64,000 nucleotides of DNA from DATFVA01 sp963747755 (GTDB taxonomy: Bacteria > Bacteroidota > Ignavibacteria > Ignavibacteriales > Ignavibacteriaceae), in contig CAVVGK010000018.1 in assembly GCA_963747755.1 (NCBI GenBank), positions 186,001-250,000 of the forward strand, in the 5' to 3' direction. Position 1 is the first letter of the stretch; every line of letters begins with the position of its first letter. This document shows positions 1 through 9,191 of the stretch, piece by piece. A model generated the notes under the pieces. That model was not told the origin of the DNA, ran no database searches, and saw only the letters and a program-made list of their open reading frames with translations. A program made the position numbers and the translations under genes.

Positions 1-57
1 AGTCATATAGCTACCTTGATCGCACAATTTTTCCAGGATAAATTGTTAAACATTTAT

Positions 58-66
58 TTATCCACA
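58..66 (+). other. Single consensus DnaA box
   Basis: The nonamer TTATCCACA matches the DnaA box consensus exactly. It sits in an AT-rich stretch at the left edge, upstream of the M23 peptidase gene. I see no second convincing box in positions 1-228, so this does not by itself make an origin. The rest of 1-228 shows no gene. Confidence 0.3.
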
Positions 67-228
67 ACATCTCCACATTATTTTAGAAGGTATAAAGGAG
101 ACTTAAGTTCTTTTTAATAAAAAAGTTAGGGCATTTGAGTGATTGGTGCCATAAGCTTTTAATTTGAACCCGAGCAGATAAATCCCTAAATTTGTGATTA
201 TTGACACCGATGAACAAACTTCAATATT

Positions 229-1509
229 ATGCTTAAAGTTAAAAAACTTCTAATCCCATTTTATTTAGTTGTTGTATTCTTATTTGGATATACACTTTTC
301 TTCGATTCAAGTCCTGCTTCTGAAAATCCTCCTTCCAAAGATAAAGCAGCGGAAATAGTCCCAAAACTAGATGAATATGGATTAAATGCCGATGCCTTCA
401 AGGTAATTGATGGAAAGATACGCCGTAACGAAACTATTTCATCCATATTCAGCAGACTGGGTGCCGCGGATTCAACAACATATTATCTACAAAGCCGCTT
501 CAAAGATATTTTTGACTTCAGAAAGGTTATAGCCGGCAGGAATTACAGAACATATACTTCAGTCGATTCCAATGCCTCGCTGCAGTACTTTGTATATGAG
601 AAAGATCCGGTCAATTATGTTATTATTAATCTTGATGACACGCTCACTGTCTATGCCGGGAGCAGGAAAATCACAAGGAAACGGAAAGAGGTATCAGGAA
701 TAATCAGGCATTCTTTGTATACCGCACTGGAGAGAAACGAAGCGGATCCCGAATTATTCGTAAAATTGTCGAACATTTTTGCCTGGCAGATCGATTTTTA
801 CCACATCCGGAAGGGAGACAACTTTAAGGTTATCTATGAGGAAGAATTGGTAGGCGATAAATCAGTGGGTATAGGCAAGATATTGGGAGCATACTTTAGC
901 CATATGGGCGAAGATTATTATGCTGTGGATTTCAACGCTGATGGCAGGGATGAATATTTCGATGAAAACGGAAAGAGTCTGAGGAAAGCATTCCTTAAAG
1001 CTCCACTTGAATATTCCCGTATAAGTTCAAGATTTACAAGGAGAAGATTCCATCCAATTCTGAAAAGGGTTAAAGCCCACCTGGGGACGGATTATGCTGC
1101 ACCTACCGGAACTCCAATAAGAAGTGTAGGTGATGGTGTTGTGATTGCAGCAGCTTATACCAGAGGAAACGGTAACTACGTAAAAATCAGGCATAATTCA
1201 GTTTATACTACACAATATCTGCACATGTCGAAATTTGCAAAAGGGATGAGAAGCGGTGCTCCGGTGAAACAGGGTCAAGTGATCGGGTATGTCGGGAGCA
1301 CGGGACTCGCAACAGGACCCCATCTATGTTATAGATTCTGGAAAAATGGTGTACAGGTTGATCCGTTAAAGGAAAAGATGCCTTCTTCAAACCCGATTAA
1401 AGATGCTTATAAGGAAGAATACAATAAACTGAGGGATAAAATAATAGGAGAGTTGAATAAAATTAAATTTAATGATACCTATGCAGCCTCAGCATCATCA
1501 GGTGTTTAG
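229..1509 (+). CDS. M23 family zinc endopeptidase, membrane-anchored
   Basis: Predicted peptidoglycan DD-endopeptidase of the LytM/MepM type acting in the periplasm. Residues 7-25 form a hydrophobic N-terminal anchor or signal. Residues 60-250 resemble the regulatory N-terminal region of MepM-like proteins. The peptidase domain is about 263-380. H284 and D288 (HLGTD) are the first two zinc ligands and H332 (LHMS) is the general-base position. The final motif is GPHLCYRF, so the usual HxH is H365-x-C367. This Cys variant is, as I recall, frequent in Bacteroidota homologues, so the enzyme is probably active with a Cys ligand, though that is inference. The gene runs convergently into mscS with a 4-base gap. 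Family assignment is secure; the physiological substrate is inferred. Confidence 0.9.
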   Translation: MLKVKKLLIPFYLVVVFLFGYTLFFDSSPASENPPSKDKAAEIVPKLDEYGLNADAFKVIDGKIRRNETISSIFSRLGAADSTTYYLQSRFKDIFDFRKVIAGRNYRTYTSVDSNASLQYFVYEKDPVNYVIINLDDTLTVYAGSRKITRKRKEVSGIIRHSLYTALERNEADPELFVKLSNIFAWQIDFYHIRKGDNFKVIYEEELVGDKSVGIGKILGAYFSHMGEDYYAVDFNADGRDEYFDENGKSLRKAFLKAPLEYSRISSRFTRRRFHPILKRVKAHLGTDYAAPTGTPIRSVGDGVVIAAAYTRGNGNYVKIRHNSVYTTQYLHMSKFAKGMRSGAPVKQGQVIGYVGSTGLATGPHLCYRFWKNGVQVDPLKEKMPSSNPIKDAYKEEYNKLRDKIIGELNKIKFNDTYAASASSGV

Positions 1510-1513
1510 GGTT

Positions 1514-2422
1514 TTACTCCTTATCCCCTTTATCAGAGTTATTCGAAGGAAGAACTTCAGATAATTTCTCACCGCCCTTAATTCCAAAATCCAATGTTCT
1601 GATAGGGAATGGAATCATTATATCATTTTCATCATAAGCCTTTTTAATATTTTGTATAGCGTCGCTTGTAGAGTGTTTGAATTCTTTCTCGGTGGTATAT
1701 TTTGTCCATATTCTTATCACAAAGTTAATTGAGCTGTTTCCGAACTCTGAATAATATAATTCAGGCTCTTTATCCTCCAATCGGTTCGGGACGATTTTAA
1801 CGGCATCGATGGTTACTTTTTTTACTTTCTCCAGGTCGTCGCCGTAGGAGATGCCTACCCCAAGGTCTATCCTTCTTTTTCCTGTCTGTGAGTAATTTAT
1901 CAATGGATTCTGAAAGACATCCTTATTAGGTATAAGCACCTGTTCTCCCTGGGGAGTAACTATATTTGTGGTCCGTAGGGTTATATGGCTAACGGTACCG
2001 AAGTACTCATTCGATTTTATTATATCATTTATCCTGAAGGGCTGCCGGATGGTTAGTATTATACCGCTTATAAAATTAGCTGCAATATCCTGGAAGGCAA
2101 ATCCCAATGCTAGTCCGATTATTCCGGCGCCTGCAAGCAGGGTTGTAACGGCCCTATCAAGGTTTAGTACTCCCAGTGCAATAAAGAAACCGACAAAGAA
2201 TACGATTAGATACATTACCTGTGAAATAAGCCTTATTACGGCCACATGATCAGAGATCTTATTAAGAACTTTAGAGGTAATGTTCTTTACTAATCTCGCT
2301 AACAAATAGAAGACTATTATAACAAGCACAGCTACAGCGATATTGGGAAGCATCTGGATAAGGGTGTTTATCCATTCCTGAAGCTTGTCGGTTACTGTAT
2401 GATATACATTTTTGATGTTCAT
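1514..2422 (-). CDS. Small-conductance mechanosensitive channel (MscS family)
   Basis: Inner-membrane channel that releases solutes on hypo-osmotic shock. At 302 residues it is close to E. coli MscS in length. Three transmembrane segments lie at about 25-48, 65-90 and 95-125, followed by the pore-helix signature GLGFAFQDIAANFISG. The cytoplasmic beta and alpha/beta domains follow, with typical segments such as VLIPNKDVFQNPLINYS. The C-terminal 25 residues are charged and probably disordered. The gene stands alone and is convergent with the M23 peptidase gene. The 585 bases upstream to lepB are repeat DNA. Confidence 0.92.
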   Translation of the reverse strand: MNIKNVYHTVTDKLQEWINTLIQMLPNIAVAVLVIIVFYLLARLVKNITSKVLNKISDHVAVIRLISQVMYLIVFFVGFFIALGVLNLDRAVTTLLAGAGIIGLALGFAFQDIAANFISGIILTIRQPFRINDIIKSNEYFGTVSHITLRTTNIVTPQGEQVLIPNKDVFQNPLINYSQTGKRRIDLGVGISYGDDLEKVKKVTIDAVKIVPNRLEDKEPELYYSEFGNSSINFVIRIWTKYTTEKEFKHSTSDAIQNIKKAYDENDIMIPFPIRTLDFGIKGGEKLSEVLPSNNSDKGDKE

Positions 2423-2516
2423 CGGCAGCTAAGTTTTATTTTGAAGATAATATTAAAGTTCGTTTTTAATGTGATAAGCCTAACCCCGGAGAAGTGTAAC
2501 CCGTGGGACAGGGAAA

Positions 2517-2890
2517 TAATGGGGCTAAAGCCCTGGGGAGGTTTGCGGGTTATAGTCCCCGATCTAAAGATCGGGGTAATAAAGCTAAAGCCCGGGGAGA
2601 GGGTTGCGGGTTATAGTCCCCGATCTAAAGATCGGGGTAATAAAGCTAAAGCCCGGGGAGAGGGTTGCGGGTTATAGTCCCCGATCTAAAGATCGGGGTA
2701 ATAAAGCTAAAGCCCGGGGAGAGGGTTGCGGGTTATGATCCCCGATCTAAAGATCGGGGTAATAAAGTTAAAGTCCGGGGAGAGGGTTGCGGGTTATAGT
2801 CCCTCGATCTAAAGATCGGGGTAATAAAGCAGCAGCCACGGAAAGACGGGCGGGTAATAGTCTCAACCCAAAGGTCGGGGTAATAATGGA
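2517..2890. repeat. Tandem 61-bp repeat array with perfect hairpins
   Basis: About six head-to-tail copies of a 61-base unit fill the mscS-lepB gap. Each unit contains the 20-base inverted repeat CCCCGATCTAAAGATCGGGG (arms of 9, central AA), starting at 2557, 2618, 2679 and 2740, with imperfect copies near 2801 and 2860. A second motif, GCTAAAGCCCGGGG, sits between hairpins. The first element, at 2521, is GGGGCTAAAGCCC. The last copies are degenerate. The array is open in one frame, but the resulting protein would be just the repeat translated. I see no gene in 2423-3007. A separate hairpin (TAGCCGG/CCGGCTA) lies at 2952-2972, just before lepB. Confidence 0.9.
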
Positions 2891-3007
2891 GGATTTGTCT
2901 TTCGCTCTATTCTAATTCTTTTATATATTTAAGTTTATAGATAATTTTAAGTAGCCGGTAATTCTCCGGCTATCCCATGTTATTGTTCATAAATTCCGGA
3001 GCGTACA

Positions 3008-3943
3008 TTGTCATTCAAAAGTGGTTTGAGAAGATTCTTTGGTATTAAATCGGAAGAGGAAAGAAATGAAGTTAAGACCCCTAAACAAAAGACCAGAGAT
3101 TTTTTTGAATCCCTGCTGTTTGCAGGAATTGCCGCATTCTTTATCATAACATTTGTTATTCAGAATACGCGAATCCCGACAGGCTCTATGGAGGATACAA
3201 TTCTCGTCGGTGATTTTGTACTTGTAAACAAATTCATATACGGCTCATCTTCGCCCAAGTATATCCCATTTACTGAAGTTGAAGTACCTTACTTCACGCT
3301 TCCCGCCTTTAGAGATCCAAAACCCAAAGACATTGTAGTTTTTGAATTTCCAGGAGGCAGAGATCAGATGCATGCCGATGAGCTGGGTGTAAACTACGTT
3401 AAAAGATGTATTGGCACCCCCGGCGACACGATACAAATAATAGACAAGGTTGTATATGTAAACGGTAAGCAGTTCTGGATACCGACGCATATAAAATACC
3501 TTCAGCCATTCCCTAAGCCTAAAGGAATGATTGAACCCAGGATCTTCCCTAAAGGAATGCCCTGGAATGAAGATAATTATGGCCCACTTGTGGTACCGAA
3601 GAAGGGTTACACTATCCCTCTGAACCTGAATAATATTGAACAATGGGCAATGACCATTAACAAGGAATACGGAAAAAGAGTGGTTAGCGTAAGTAAGGGA
3701 ATGGTGACCATTGAAGGAAAGCCGGTGACTTCCTATACGTTCAAAAAGAACTATTATTTTATGATGGGGGATAACAGAGATGATAGTCTCGACAGCAGGT
3801 TCTGGGGCTTCGTTGCAAGGGACATGGTCGTGGGAGAAGCATTTATAACCTTGTTTTCATGGGACAGGGATATTCCTTTTTCGGACCTTTTCAGGTTAAT
3901 AGGGTCAATAAGGCTGGACAGAGTTTTAAAACTATTACACTAG
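3008..3943 (+). CDS. lepB: Signal peptidase I
   Basis: Inner-membrane serine protease that removes signal peptides from exported proteins. A single transmembrane helix spans about 35-52. The catalytic Ser is S60 in PTGSMEDT and the general base is K132 in NYVKRCIGTPGD. The late motif GDNRDDSLDSRFWGFV (box E) is intact. At 311 residues it is long because of an insertion between boxes C and D, as in many Bacteroidota enzymes. The start is TTG at 3008, supported by GGAG at 2998-3001 six bases upstream; no in-frame ATG gives a complete N-terminus. It is preceded by the 61-bp repeat array. It is followed after 75 AT-rich bases by the M16 peptidase pair. Confidence 0.95.
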   Translation: MSFKSGLRRFFGIKSEEERNEVKTPKQKTRDFFESLLFAGIAAFFIITFVIQNTRIPTGSMEDTILVGDFVLVNKFIYGSSSPKYIPFTEVEVPYFTLPAFRDPKPKDIVVFEFPGGRDQMHADELGVNYVKRCIGTPGDTIQIIDKVVYVNGKQFWIPTHIKYLQPFPKPKGMIEPRIFPKGMPWNEDNYGPLVVPKKGYTIPLNLNNIEQWAMTINKEYGKRVVSVSKGMVTIEGKPVTSYTFKKNYYFMMGDNRDDSLDSRFWGFVARDMVVGEAFITLFSWDRDIPFSDLFRLIGSIRLDRVLKLLH

Positions 3944-4018
3944 AATTAATGAATTATGGATAATTAATAACGAATAATTAACAATTATAAAGCTTGTAGT
4001 ATCGGCAAAGCAAATAGT

Positions 4019-5278
4019 ATGGATTTACTGAATATCGAGTATGAAAAATACAAACTAAAGAATGGATTAGATGTAATACTCCATAAAGATGATAATCTTC
4101 CTCTGGTCGCAGTAAATGTCTGGTACAGGGTGGGTTCGGCAAATGAGCAAAGGGGTAAAACCGGGATGGCTCACCTGTTTGAACATATGATGTTCCAGGG
4201 ATCGGAAAATGTTCCTAAAGAAATGCATTTCAGGTATATCCAGGAAGCCGGGGGAAATCTTAATGGCTCTACAAACTTCGACAGAACTAACTATTATGAA
4301 AAGCTCCCTTCAAATTTCCTTGAACTTGCACTCTGGCTTGAATCGGACCGGATGGGTTTCTTCCTGCCTGCACTCACTACTGAAAAACTGGACAATCAGA
4401 AGGGCGTTGTTATAAATGAACGCCTGGAACGATACGATAATCAGCCTTACGGACTTGCATGGGAAATTATCCTCTCAAAACTGTATAAGCAGGAACATTC
4501 TTACAGCTGGCCTACCATAGGATTCATCGATGATATAACAAACTTCAGTCTTGATGAGGTATCATCTTTCTTCAAGAAGTTTTATTCTCCTGCAAATGCT
4601 TCTTTAACCGTTGCAGGTAATTTTGATGAAAGATTTGTTAAAGATAAAATTGAAAAATATTTCGGCGGGATACCCGGTTCAGTTGAGACAGAGAAAATTA
4701 TTTCTGCTCCCGTAAAACTTAATGAAGAAAAGCTTATTACAAGGGAAGAAAATGTTCAGCTTGAAAGGATTTATCTTGCCTGGCCCACCGACAGGGCTTA
4801 CAGCGGTGATGATGCTGCACTGGATATCCTTGCAGATCTTTTATCGGGCTCAAAGAATTCGCGTTTGTATAAGAATATTGTTTTTGATAAAGAGCTTGCC
4901 CAGGATATATCCGCTTTTCATTTCTCAGGCGCACTTGCAGGGCATTTTATGATAATCGCCACCGCTAAAAAAGGGAAATCAGCAGATACTATTAAAAAAG
5001 AAATATTTGAGGAATTGAATAATATACGGTCGAAAGGGATAACACCCTATGAACTGAAAAAGACGCGCAACGGGATCCGCTCAGGATTTATTTATTCATT
5101 GCAGAACCTTGATACGATGGCTAACCAGCTGAATTATTACGACTTCTTCCTGGGTGAACCAAATTCCTTTAACTATGACCTGAACAGGTATAATGAAGTT
5201 ACCGACGATAAGATCATAAGTATGATCGATAAATATTTTTCAAGCCCTTTCCTGGAATTAAGGGTGAAACCCAAATGA
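4019..5278 (+). CDS. M16 family zinc protease, catalytic subunit
   Basis: Insulinase/pitrilysin-type metalloprotease. The inverted zinc motif HLFEH (H52, E55, H56) is intact, and the downstream acidic ligand region follows near residue 130. At 419 residues it is one half-clamshell, as in bacterial two-chain M16B enzymes. No clear signal peptide is seen, so it may be cytoplasmic. The next gene, 48 bases downstream on the same strand, is a paralogue without the zinc motif, so the two probably form a catalytic/non-catalytic heterodimer that degrades peptides. The pairing is known for the family; dimerisation here is inference. Confidence 0.92.
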   Translation: MDLLNIEYEKYKLKNGLDVILHKDDNLPLVAVNVWYRVGSANEQRGKTGMAHLFEHMMFQGSENVPKEMHFRYIQEAGGNLNGSTNFDRTNYYEKLPSNFLELALWLESDRMGFFLPALTTEKLDNQKGVVINERLERYDNQPYGLAWEIILSKLYKQEHSYSWPTIGFIDDITNFSLDEVSSFFKKFYSPANASLTVAGNFDERFVKDKIEKYFGGIPGSVETEKIISAPVKLNEEKLITREENVQLERIYLAWPTDRAYSGDDAALDILADLLSGSKNSRLYKNIVFDKELAQDISAFHFSGALAGHFMIIATAKKGKSADTIKKEIFEELNNIRSKGITPYELKKTRNGIRSGFIYSLQNLDTMANQLNYYDFFLGEPNSFNYDLNRYNEVTDDKIISMIDKYFSSPFLELRVKPK

Positions 5279-5326
5279 TGTATAATAGAAGATGGAAGGT
5301 GAATGGAAGGAGCGATGTAAGAAGGT

Positions 5327-6703
5327 ATGAATAAAGCGATTATGCAACACAGAAAAAGACCTGTTCAGGGCCGTAAAACAAATTTTACCCTGCCGGGAAT
5401 TTCATCCTTTAAATTGGATAATAATCTCAAGGTATATTTTGTACGCAAAGAAACTCTGCCGATAATGACTACGAGTCTAGTTCTTGATGCCGGCACCAGG
5501 TATGATCCGCAGGGGAAGAAAGGATTAACTAACCTTCTTGCAATGGTGATGGATGAGGGAGCCGGTAAATATGATTCCCTTCAGCTCAGCGATCAATTTG
5601 AGATTTTAGGAGCAAACTTTAGTATCCACTGCGATCAGGATTCGCTCTATCTATCACTTCAGGTTCTTGCGGATGAATTTGAACGGGGCACGGAGCTGTT
5701 TTCTTCAGTTGTTCTTGATCCTCACCTGGAAGAAAACGACTTTGAACGGGAAAAAAGAAAAATATTAACCCGGATCCTGCAGAACAAAGACGACATTGAA
5801 GAAATTGCCAACGAAGTATTTGAGTTTAAACTATTCGGCGGTGATAATCCTTATGCGGCCCCTTCAATCGGGTATCAGAAGGATATTGAGTCCATTTCGG
5901 CGGCAGAGCTGAAAGACTACTATAAAAACATTATTGATCCCGCCGATGCATTTCTGGTTATCGTCGGCAGCTATGAAGAAGAAAAACTGAAGAGTATACT
6001 CAACCGATACTTCGCAGACTGGAAACCACAGGGAGTGCCTAAACCTCTGATTAACACAGAAATTTCTGCCGGACAGGGGTTATACATCGTGGATAAGAAA
6101 GACAGCGTGCAGAGTGAAATCAGGACAGGTCTGATCTGCTACAGGCGCGATGAATATGATTTTTTCTCAAGGAGTATACTGAATCTTATTCTGGGCGGAC
6201 AGTTTACGAGCAGACTTAATCTTAACCTGCGGGAAAAAAGAGGGTTTACTTACGGTATATACTCTCGGTTTATATACCTGAAATGTTCAGGATACTTCTT
6301 TACTACTACTTCGGTATCTTCAGAAAATACCGGGGCTTCTCTACACGAAATCTATAAGGAAATTAATAAAATAAAAAAAGGTGTAACCCGGAAAGAGCTC
6401 GATTTTGCGAAGTCATCGCTCATAAGAAAATTTCCTTCGGGGTTTGAAACAAACAGACAGATTGCTTCCAATATTATAAGCCAGGTTCTCCACTCCCTTT
6501 CAGGGGATTATTTTGAACGATACCCTGAAAAGATAAAACAGGTAACGCAGGAAGATGTTAATAAGGCAGCAGGTGATAACCTGTTTCCCGATAAACTTAC
6601 AACGGTAATCGCAGGGAATAAAGAGAAAATAATAAGCCAGATTAAAGAAATCTATCAGGGAGAGATAACCGAACTTGATGCGAATGGAAGAATTTTAGCT
6701 TAG
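5327..6703 (+). CDS. M16 family protein, non-catalytic partner subunit
   Basis: M16-fold protein of 458 residues. Where the partner has HLFEH, this chain has LLAMVMDEGAG, so the zinc site is lost. The substrate-binding R/Y motif typical of non-catalytic M16B partners is present as REKRGFTYGIYSR around residue 303-316. The start at 5327 has purine-rich sequence (GGAAGGAG) upstream at about 5305-5312; a second ATG at 5342 is possible. It lies directly downstream of the catalytic M16 gene and ends 6 bases from the convergent YibQ-like gene. It very probably acts only in complex with the upstream product. Confidence 0.9.
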   Translation: MNKAIMQHRKRPVQGRKTNFTLPGISSFKLDNNLKVYFVRKETLPIMTTSLVLDAGTRYDPQGKKGLTNLLAMVMDEGAGKYDSLQLSDQFEILGANFSIHCDQDSLYLSLQVLADEFERGTELFSSVVLDPHLEENDFEREKRKILTRILQNKDDIEEIANEVFEFKLFGGDNPYAAPSIGYQKDIESISAAELKDYYKNIIDPADAFLVIVGSYEEEKLKSILNRYFADWKPQGVPKPLINTEISAGQGLYIVDKKDSVQSEIRTGLICYRRDEYDFFSRSILNLILGGQFTSRLNLNLREKRGFTYGIYSRFIYLKCSGYFFTTTSVSSENTGASLHEIYKEINKIKKGVTRKELDFAKSSLIRKFPSGFETNRQIASNIISQVLHSLSGDYFERYPEKIKQVTQEDVNKAAGDNLFPDKLTTVIAGNKEKIISQIKEIYQGEITELDANGRILA

Positions 6704-6709
6704 GTCCCT

Positions 6710-7711
6710 CTATTGTTCAATCAACACTGATGGCCTTACAAACTTATATCCTGTTTTCCGTAATGCAGCCAGCAGGGGAGGCATCTCCAGAAAATCCCCG
6801 GCTGAAAGCCTGAAAATCTTATAGTTGTTTTTTGCTGCGGCAATTTCCGAAACAAGGTTTTGCGGGGAACCATTTTTCAATTCCACAAACCGGTCCCATC
6901 TTAAAAGAGTAATCTTACGTTTTGAAAATTCATCCCTGATTAACTTATAATGAAGTGAGTTATAAATATCTGAATTTTCATCGATTATAAAAAAAGCTGC
7001 TTCATAAAATTTCCCGATGATTGAAAGGACAGAATTTTTAATTCTTCTTGAGGAATACCCTGTATTAAGCTTAAACTCCAGTTCAGATATGTCATCATTT
7101 AACATAACAGCAGCTTCTTTCTGGTTTGCGCGCAGAACCTTCATTAGCTCCTGCGAATGTTTTGAGGGAATAAGTACTCCCGCGAAATACTCCGGAAGCA
7201 GAAGCAGGTTGTTTAAGTCATTATTATTCAATTCACCGATGCCCGACAGCACAAAACCAATAGTATCCGTACCCCTTTTTATTTCTTTATCATAAGCCAT
7301 CACAGCTTTTAATTTCACATATCCGCCGGATGATATATTCAGTTCGGTGGAATTATCCTTCCTGAATTCTCTGGATTCAATATTCACTTCACTCGTATCA
7401 AACTGATTCTGGATTTCCCTTATAAGAAGACTAACCGGCAGATCAGCAGGAACGTCTACTCTGTAGCTGAATTTAAGAGAATCATTGCCGTCATTTTTAA
7501 TTTTCTTAGCAGTAATCCAGGTGGAATCCATATTAAAATTGTTCAGAGAAGTTAAAAACCGTGCATTTATTACAGAAGAAGGCAGAGTATTCTCCAGGCC
7601 TGAAAAATCAGGCTGATAGAATTTTTCAATTATGATATTCACTGCAAGCAGCAGAATAACAAGCAGCAGGAGCAGCTGTATCAGATTGTTTTTACTAAAT
7701 GAAAATTTCAT
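6710..7711 (-). CDS. Putative divergent polysaccharide deacetylase (YibQ-like), membrane-anchored
   Basis: 333-residue protein with one N-terminal transmembrane segment (about 9-27) and a periplasmic body. The C-terminal half (about 145-330) follows the pattern of the divergent polysaccharide deacetylase family: a strand starting TIGFVLSGIGE, then a segment LPEYFAGVLIPSKHSQELM. It ends with RLSAGDFLEMPPLLAALRK. The first strand has no DD pair and the His residues are sparse, so catalytic competence is doubtful. It sits 24 bases downstream of the crotonase gene on the same strand and may be cotranscribed. The family call rests on pattern resemblance only. Confidence 0.5.
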   Translation of the reverse strand: MKFSFSKNNLIQLLLLLVILLLAVNIIIEKFYQPDFSGLENTLPSSVINARFLTSLNNFNMDSTWITAKKIKNDGNDSLKFSYRVDVPADLPVSLLIREIQNQFDTSEVNIESREFRKDNSTELNISSGGYVKLKAVMAYDKEIKRGTDTIGFVLSGIGELNNNDLNNLLLLPEYFAGVLIPSKHSQELMKVLRANQKEAAVMLNDDISELEFKLNTGYSSRRIKNSVLSIIGKFYEAAFFIIDENSDIYNSLHYKLIRDEFSKRKITLLRWDRFVELKNGSPQNLVSEIAAAKNNYKIFRLSAGDFLEMPPLLAALRKTGYKFVRPSVLIEQ

Positions 7712-7735
7712 AAAAGGAATTAAGCCATTCTAAAG

Positions 7736-8518
7736 CTAGCGATCTTTAAATTCCGCTTTTCTTTTTTCAAGAAATGCTTTTGTGCCTTCCTTAAAATCTT
7801 CGGTACCACAGGAAAGGGCGAAAAGACTTGCTTCAAAGTTTAGACCTTCTCTTTGAGAAATTTCCTTTGTTGCAATAACAGCTTTAACAGCAAGCCTGAC
7901 AGCATGCCGGGCTTTTGCTGCAATCTTATTTGCCATTTCTTCGGCTTTAGCAAGCAATTCCGACTGTGGGTAGACGTGGTTTACCAGACCTATTCTGAAA
8001 GCTTCTGCAGAATCGATCATATCCCCGGTGAGTGTATATTCCATTGCTCTTCCTGTGTTTACCAGTCGTGCCAGCCGCTGCGTACCGCCGTATCCGGGAA
8101 TGGTACCAAGGTTTACCTCAGGCTGTCCAAACTTTGCATTTTCAGAAGCCAGGCGGATATGACAGGCAAGAGCAAGCTCACAACCGCCGCCGAGAGCGAA
8201 TCCGTTAACGGCCGCAATAACGGGTTTATCCATGCTTTCGATTAGGCTGAACACTTCCTGTCCCTTTTCAGCGAATGATTTCCCGGAAATCATATCCAGC
8301 TTATTCAGTTCAGATATATCCGCACCGGCCACAAAGGCCTTTTCTCCGCTGCCTGTAACAATTACAGCCTTAACTGAGTCGTCCTTTTTTAAGTCGGTGA
8401 ATGCATTTTGAAGTTCGCTGACAGTAGCGTCGTTTAACGCATTAAGCTTGTCAGGTCTGTTGATTTTAAGAATACTGATTGAACCTTTTGATTCTATAAG
8501 CAGATTTTGATATGACAT
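7736..8518 (-). CDS. Enoyl-CoA hydratase/isomerase (crotonase family)
   Basis: 260-residue soluble crotonase-fold enzyme, probably short-chain enoyl-CoA hydratase of beta-oxidation or butyryl-CoA metabolism. The oxyanion-hole segments AFVAGADISEL (about 66) and GFALGGGCELALACH (about 105) are present. The catalytic Glu is in FGQPEVNLGTIPGYGGTQRL, and the second Glu position in GGGCELA is also Glu, as in hydratases. The C-terminal helix region ends in EGTKAFLEKRKAEF, a very typical ending. It is 9 bases downstream of an outer-membrane protein gene. Substrate length cannot be told from sequence alone. Confidence 0.93.
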   Translation of the reverse strand: MSYQNLLIESKGSISILKINRPDKLNALNDATVSELQNAFTDLKKDDSVKAVIVTGSGEKAFVAGADISELNKLDMISGKSFAEKGQEVFSLIESMDKPVIAAVNGFALGGGCELALACHIRLASENAKFGQPEVNLGTIPGYGGTQRLARLVNTGRAMEYTLTGDMIDSAEAFRIGLVNHVYPQSELLAKAEEMANKIAAKARHAVRLAVKAVIATKEISQREGLNFEASLFALSCGTEDFKEGTKAFLEKRKAEFKDR

Positions 8519-8527
8519 TTTATTCTC

Positions 8528-9118
8528 CTAAAAAACTATATAAAGAGGAAGCCTTACTTTGAGGTCAATTCCCACATATTGGATAGACTGAAAATAATTA
8601 TAAGTGGCCATAACTTCCAGCAGAAACATTGAAATTCCCACCCCTCCGCTTACTCCAAAACGTGAATTATTCTCCACGAAGTTACTCCTGCCAGATCCTG
8701 ACTTGAACTGGTGGAGCACCTGGGTAAAGTTGTACACAGCCGAAAGTTCAACGACCGGCATAAAGAGTACAACATTTTCAAGCAAGGGGCCAAAGAAGTA
8801 TCGTCCCCCGACTGTAAGAGGAAAAGAATTTATTGAATAGTTGGAATAATCAGACGACTCGTAAAAAGTTTGCGATCCCGGAAACTGCTGGAATCCTAAC
8901 CTTGTGAAAAGAAAAATGGGAAGATATACATTATCGGTATAATCAACCTCAACGTTGAACCCATACCCGAAAGCAGACTGGTTAGAAAAAGAACTGATCG
9001 GAAGTCTCGGACCGACGCCGAAGACCAGGAACAGACCGCGGGCCTTTTCTGCAGGAGCTTCGCCTGCAGTTAAGGGGATATGTGCAAGTAAAATTAAAAT
9101 TAGTAAGAGTTTTTTCAT
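8528..9118 (-). CDS. Secreted outer-membrane beta-barrel protein, function unknown
   Basis: 196 residues with a cleavable signal peptide (MKKLLLILILLAHIPLTAG). The mature part alternates aromatic/hydrophobic and polar residues, typical of a small beta-barrel, with strands such as VYLPIFLFTRLGF and FPLTVGGRYFFG. The last strand LKVRLPLYIVF ends with a terminal Phe, as outer-membrane barrels often do for BAM recognition. It lies between the PLP decarboxylase (73 bases upstream) and crotonase (9 bases downstream). I do not recognise a specific family. Confidence 0.75.
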   Translation of the reverse strand: MKKLLLILILLAHIPLTAGEAPAEKARGLFLVFGVGPRLPISSFSNQSAFGYGFNVEVDYTDNVYLPIFLFTRLGFQQFPGSQTFYESSDYSNYSINSFPLTVGGRYFFGPLLENVVLFMPVVELSAVYNFTQVLHQFKSGSGRSNFVENNSRFGVSGGVGISMFLLEVMATYNYFQSIQYVGIDLKVRLPLYIVF

Positions 9119-9191
9119 AGGGAAAACAAATTCATCTGTTAAAATAAGAAATATAAATATTCGGCCAAATGAAGTATGTTACGCGGAGTAA

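Noticed and set aside
2399..2677. Open frame over the 61-bp array and mscS start
   Set aside because: It overlaps the mscS start and consists of translated repeat units; no ribosome site or family resemblance.
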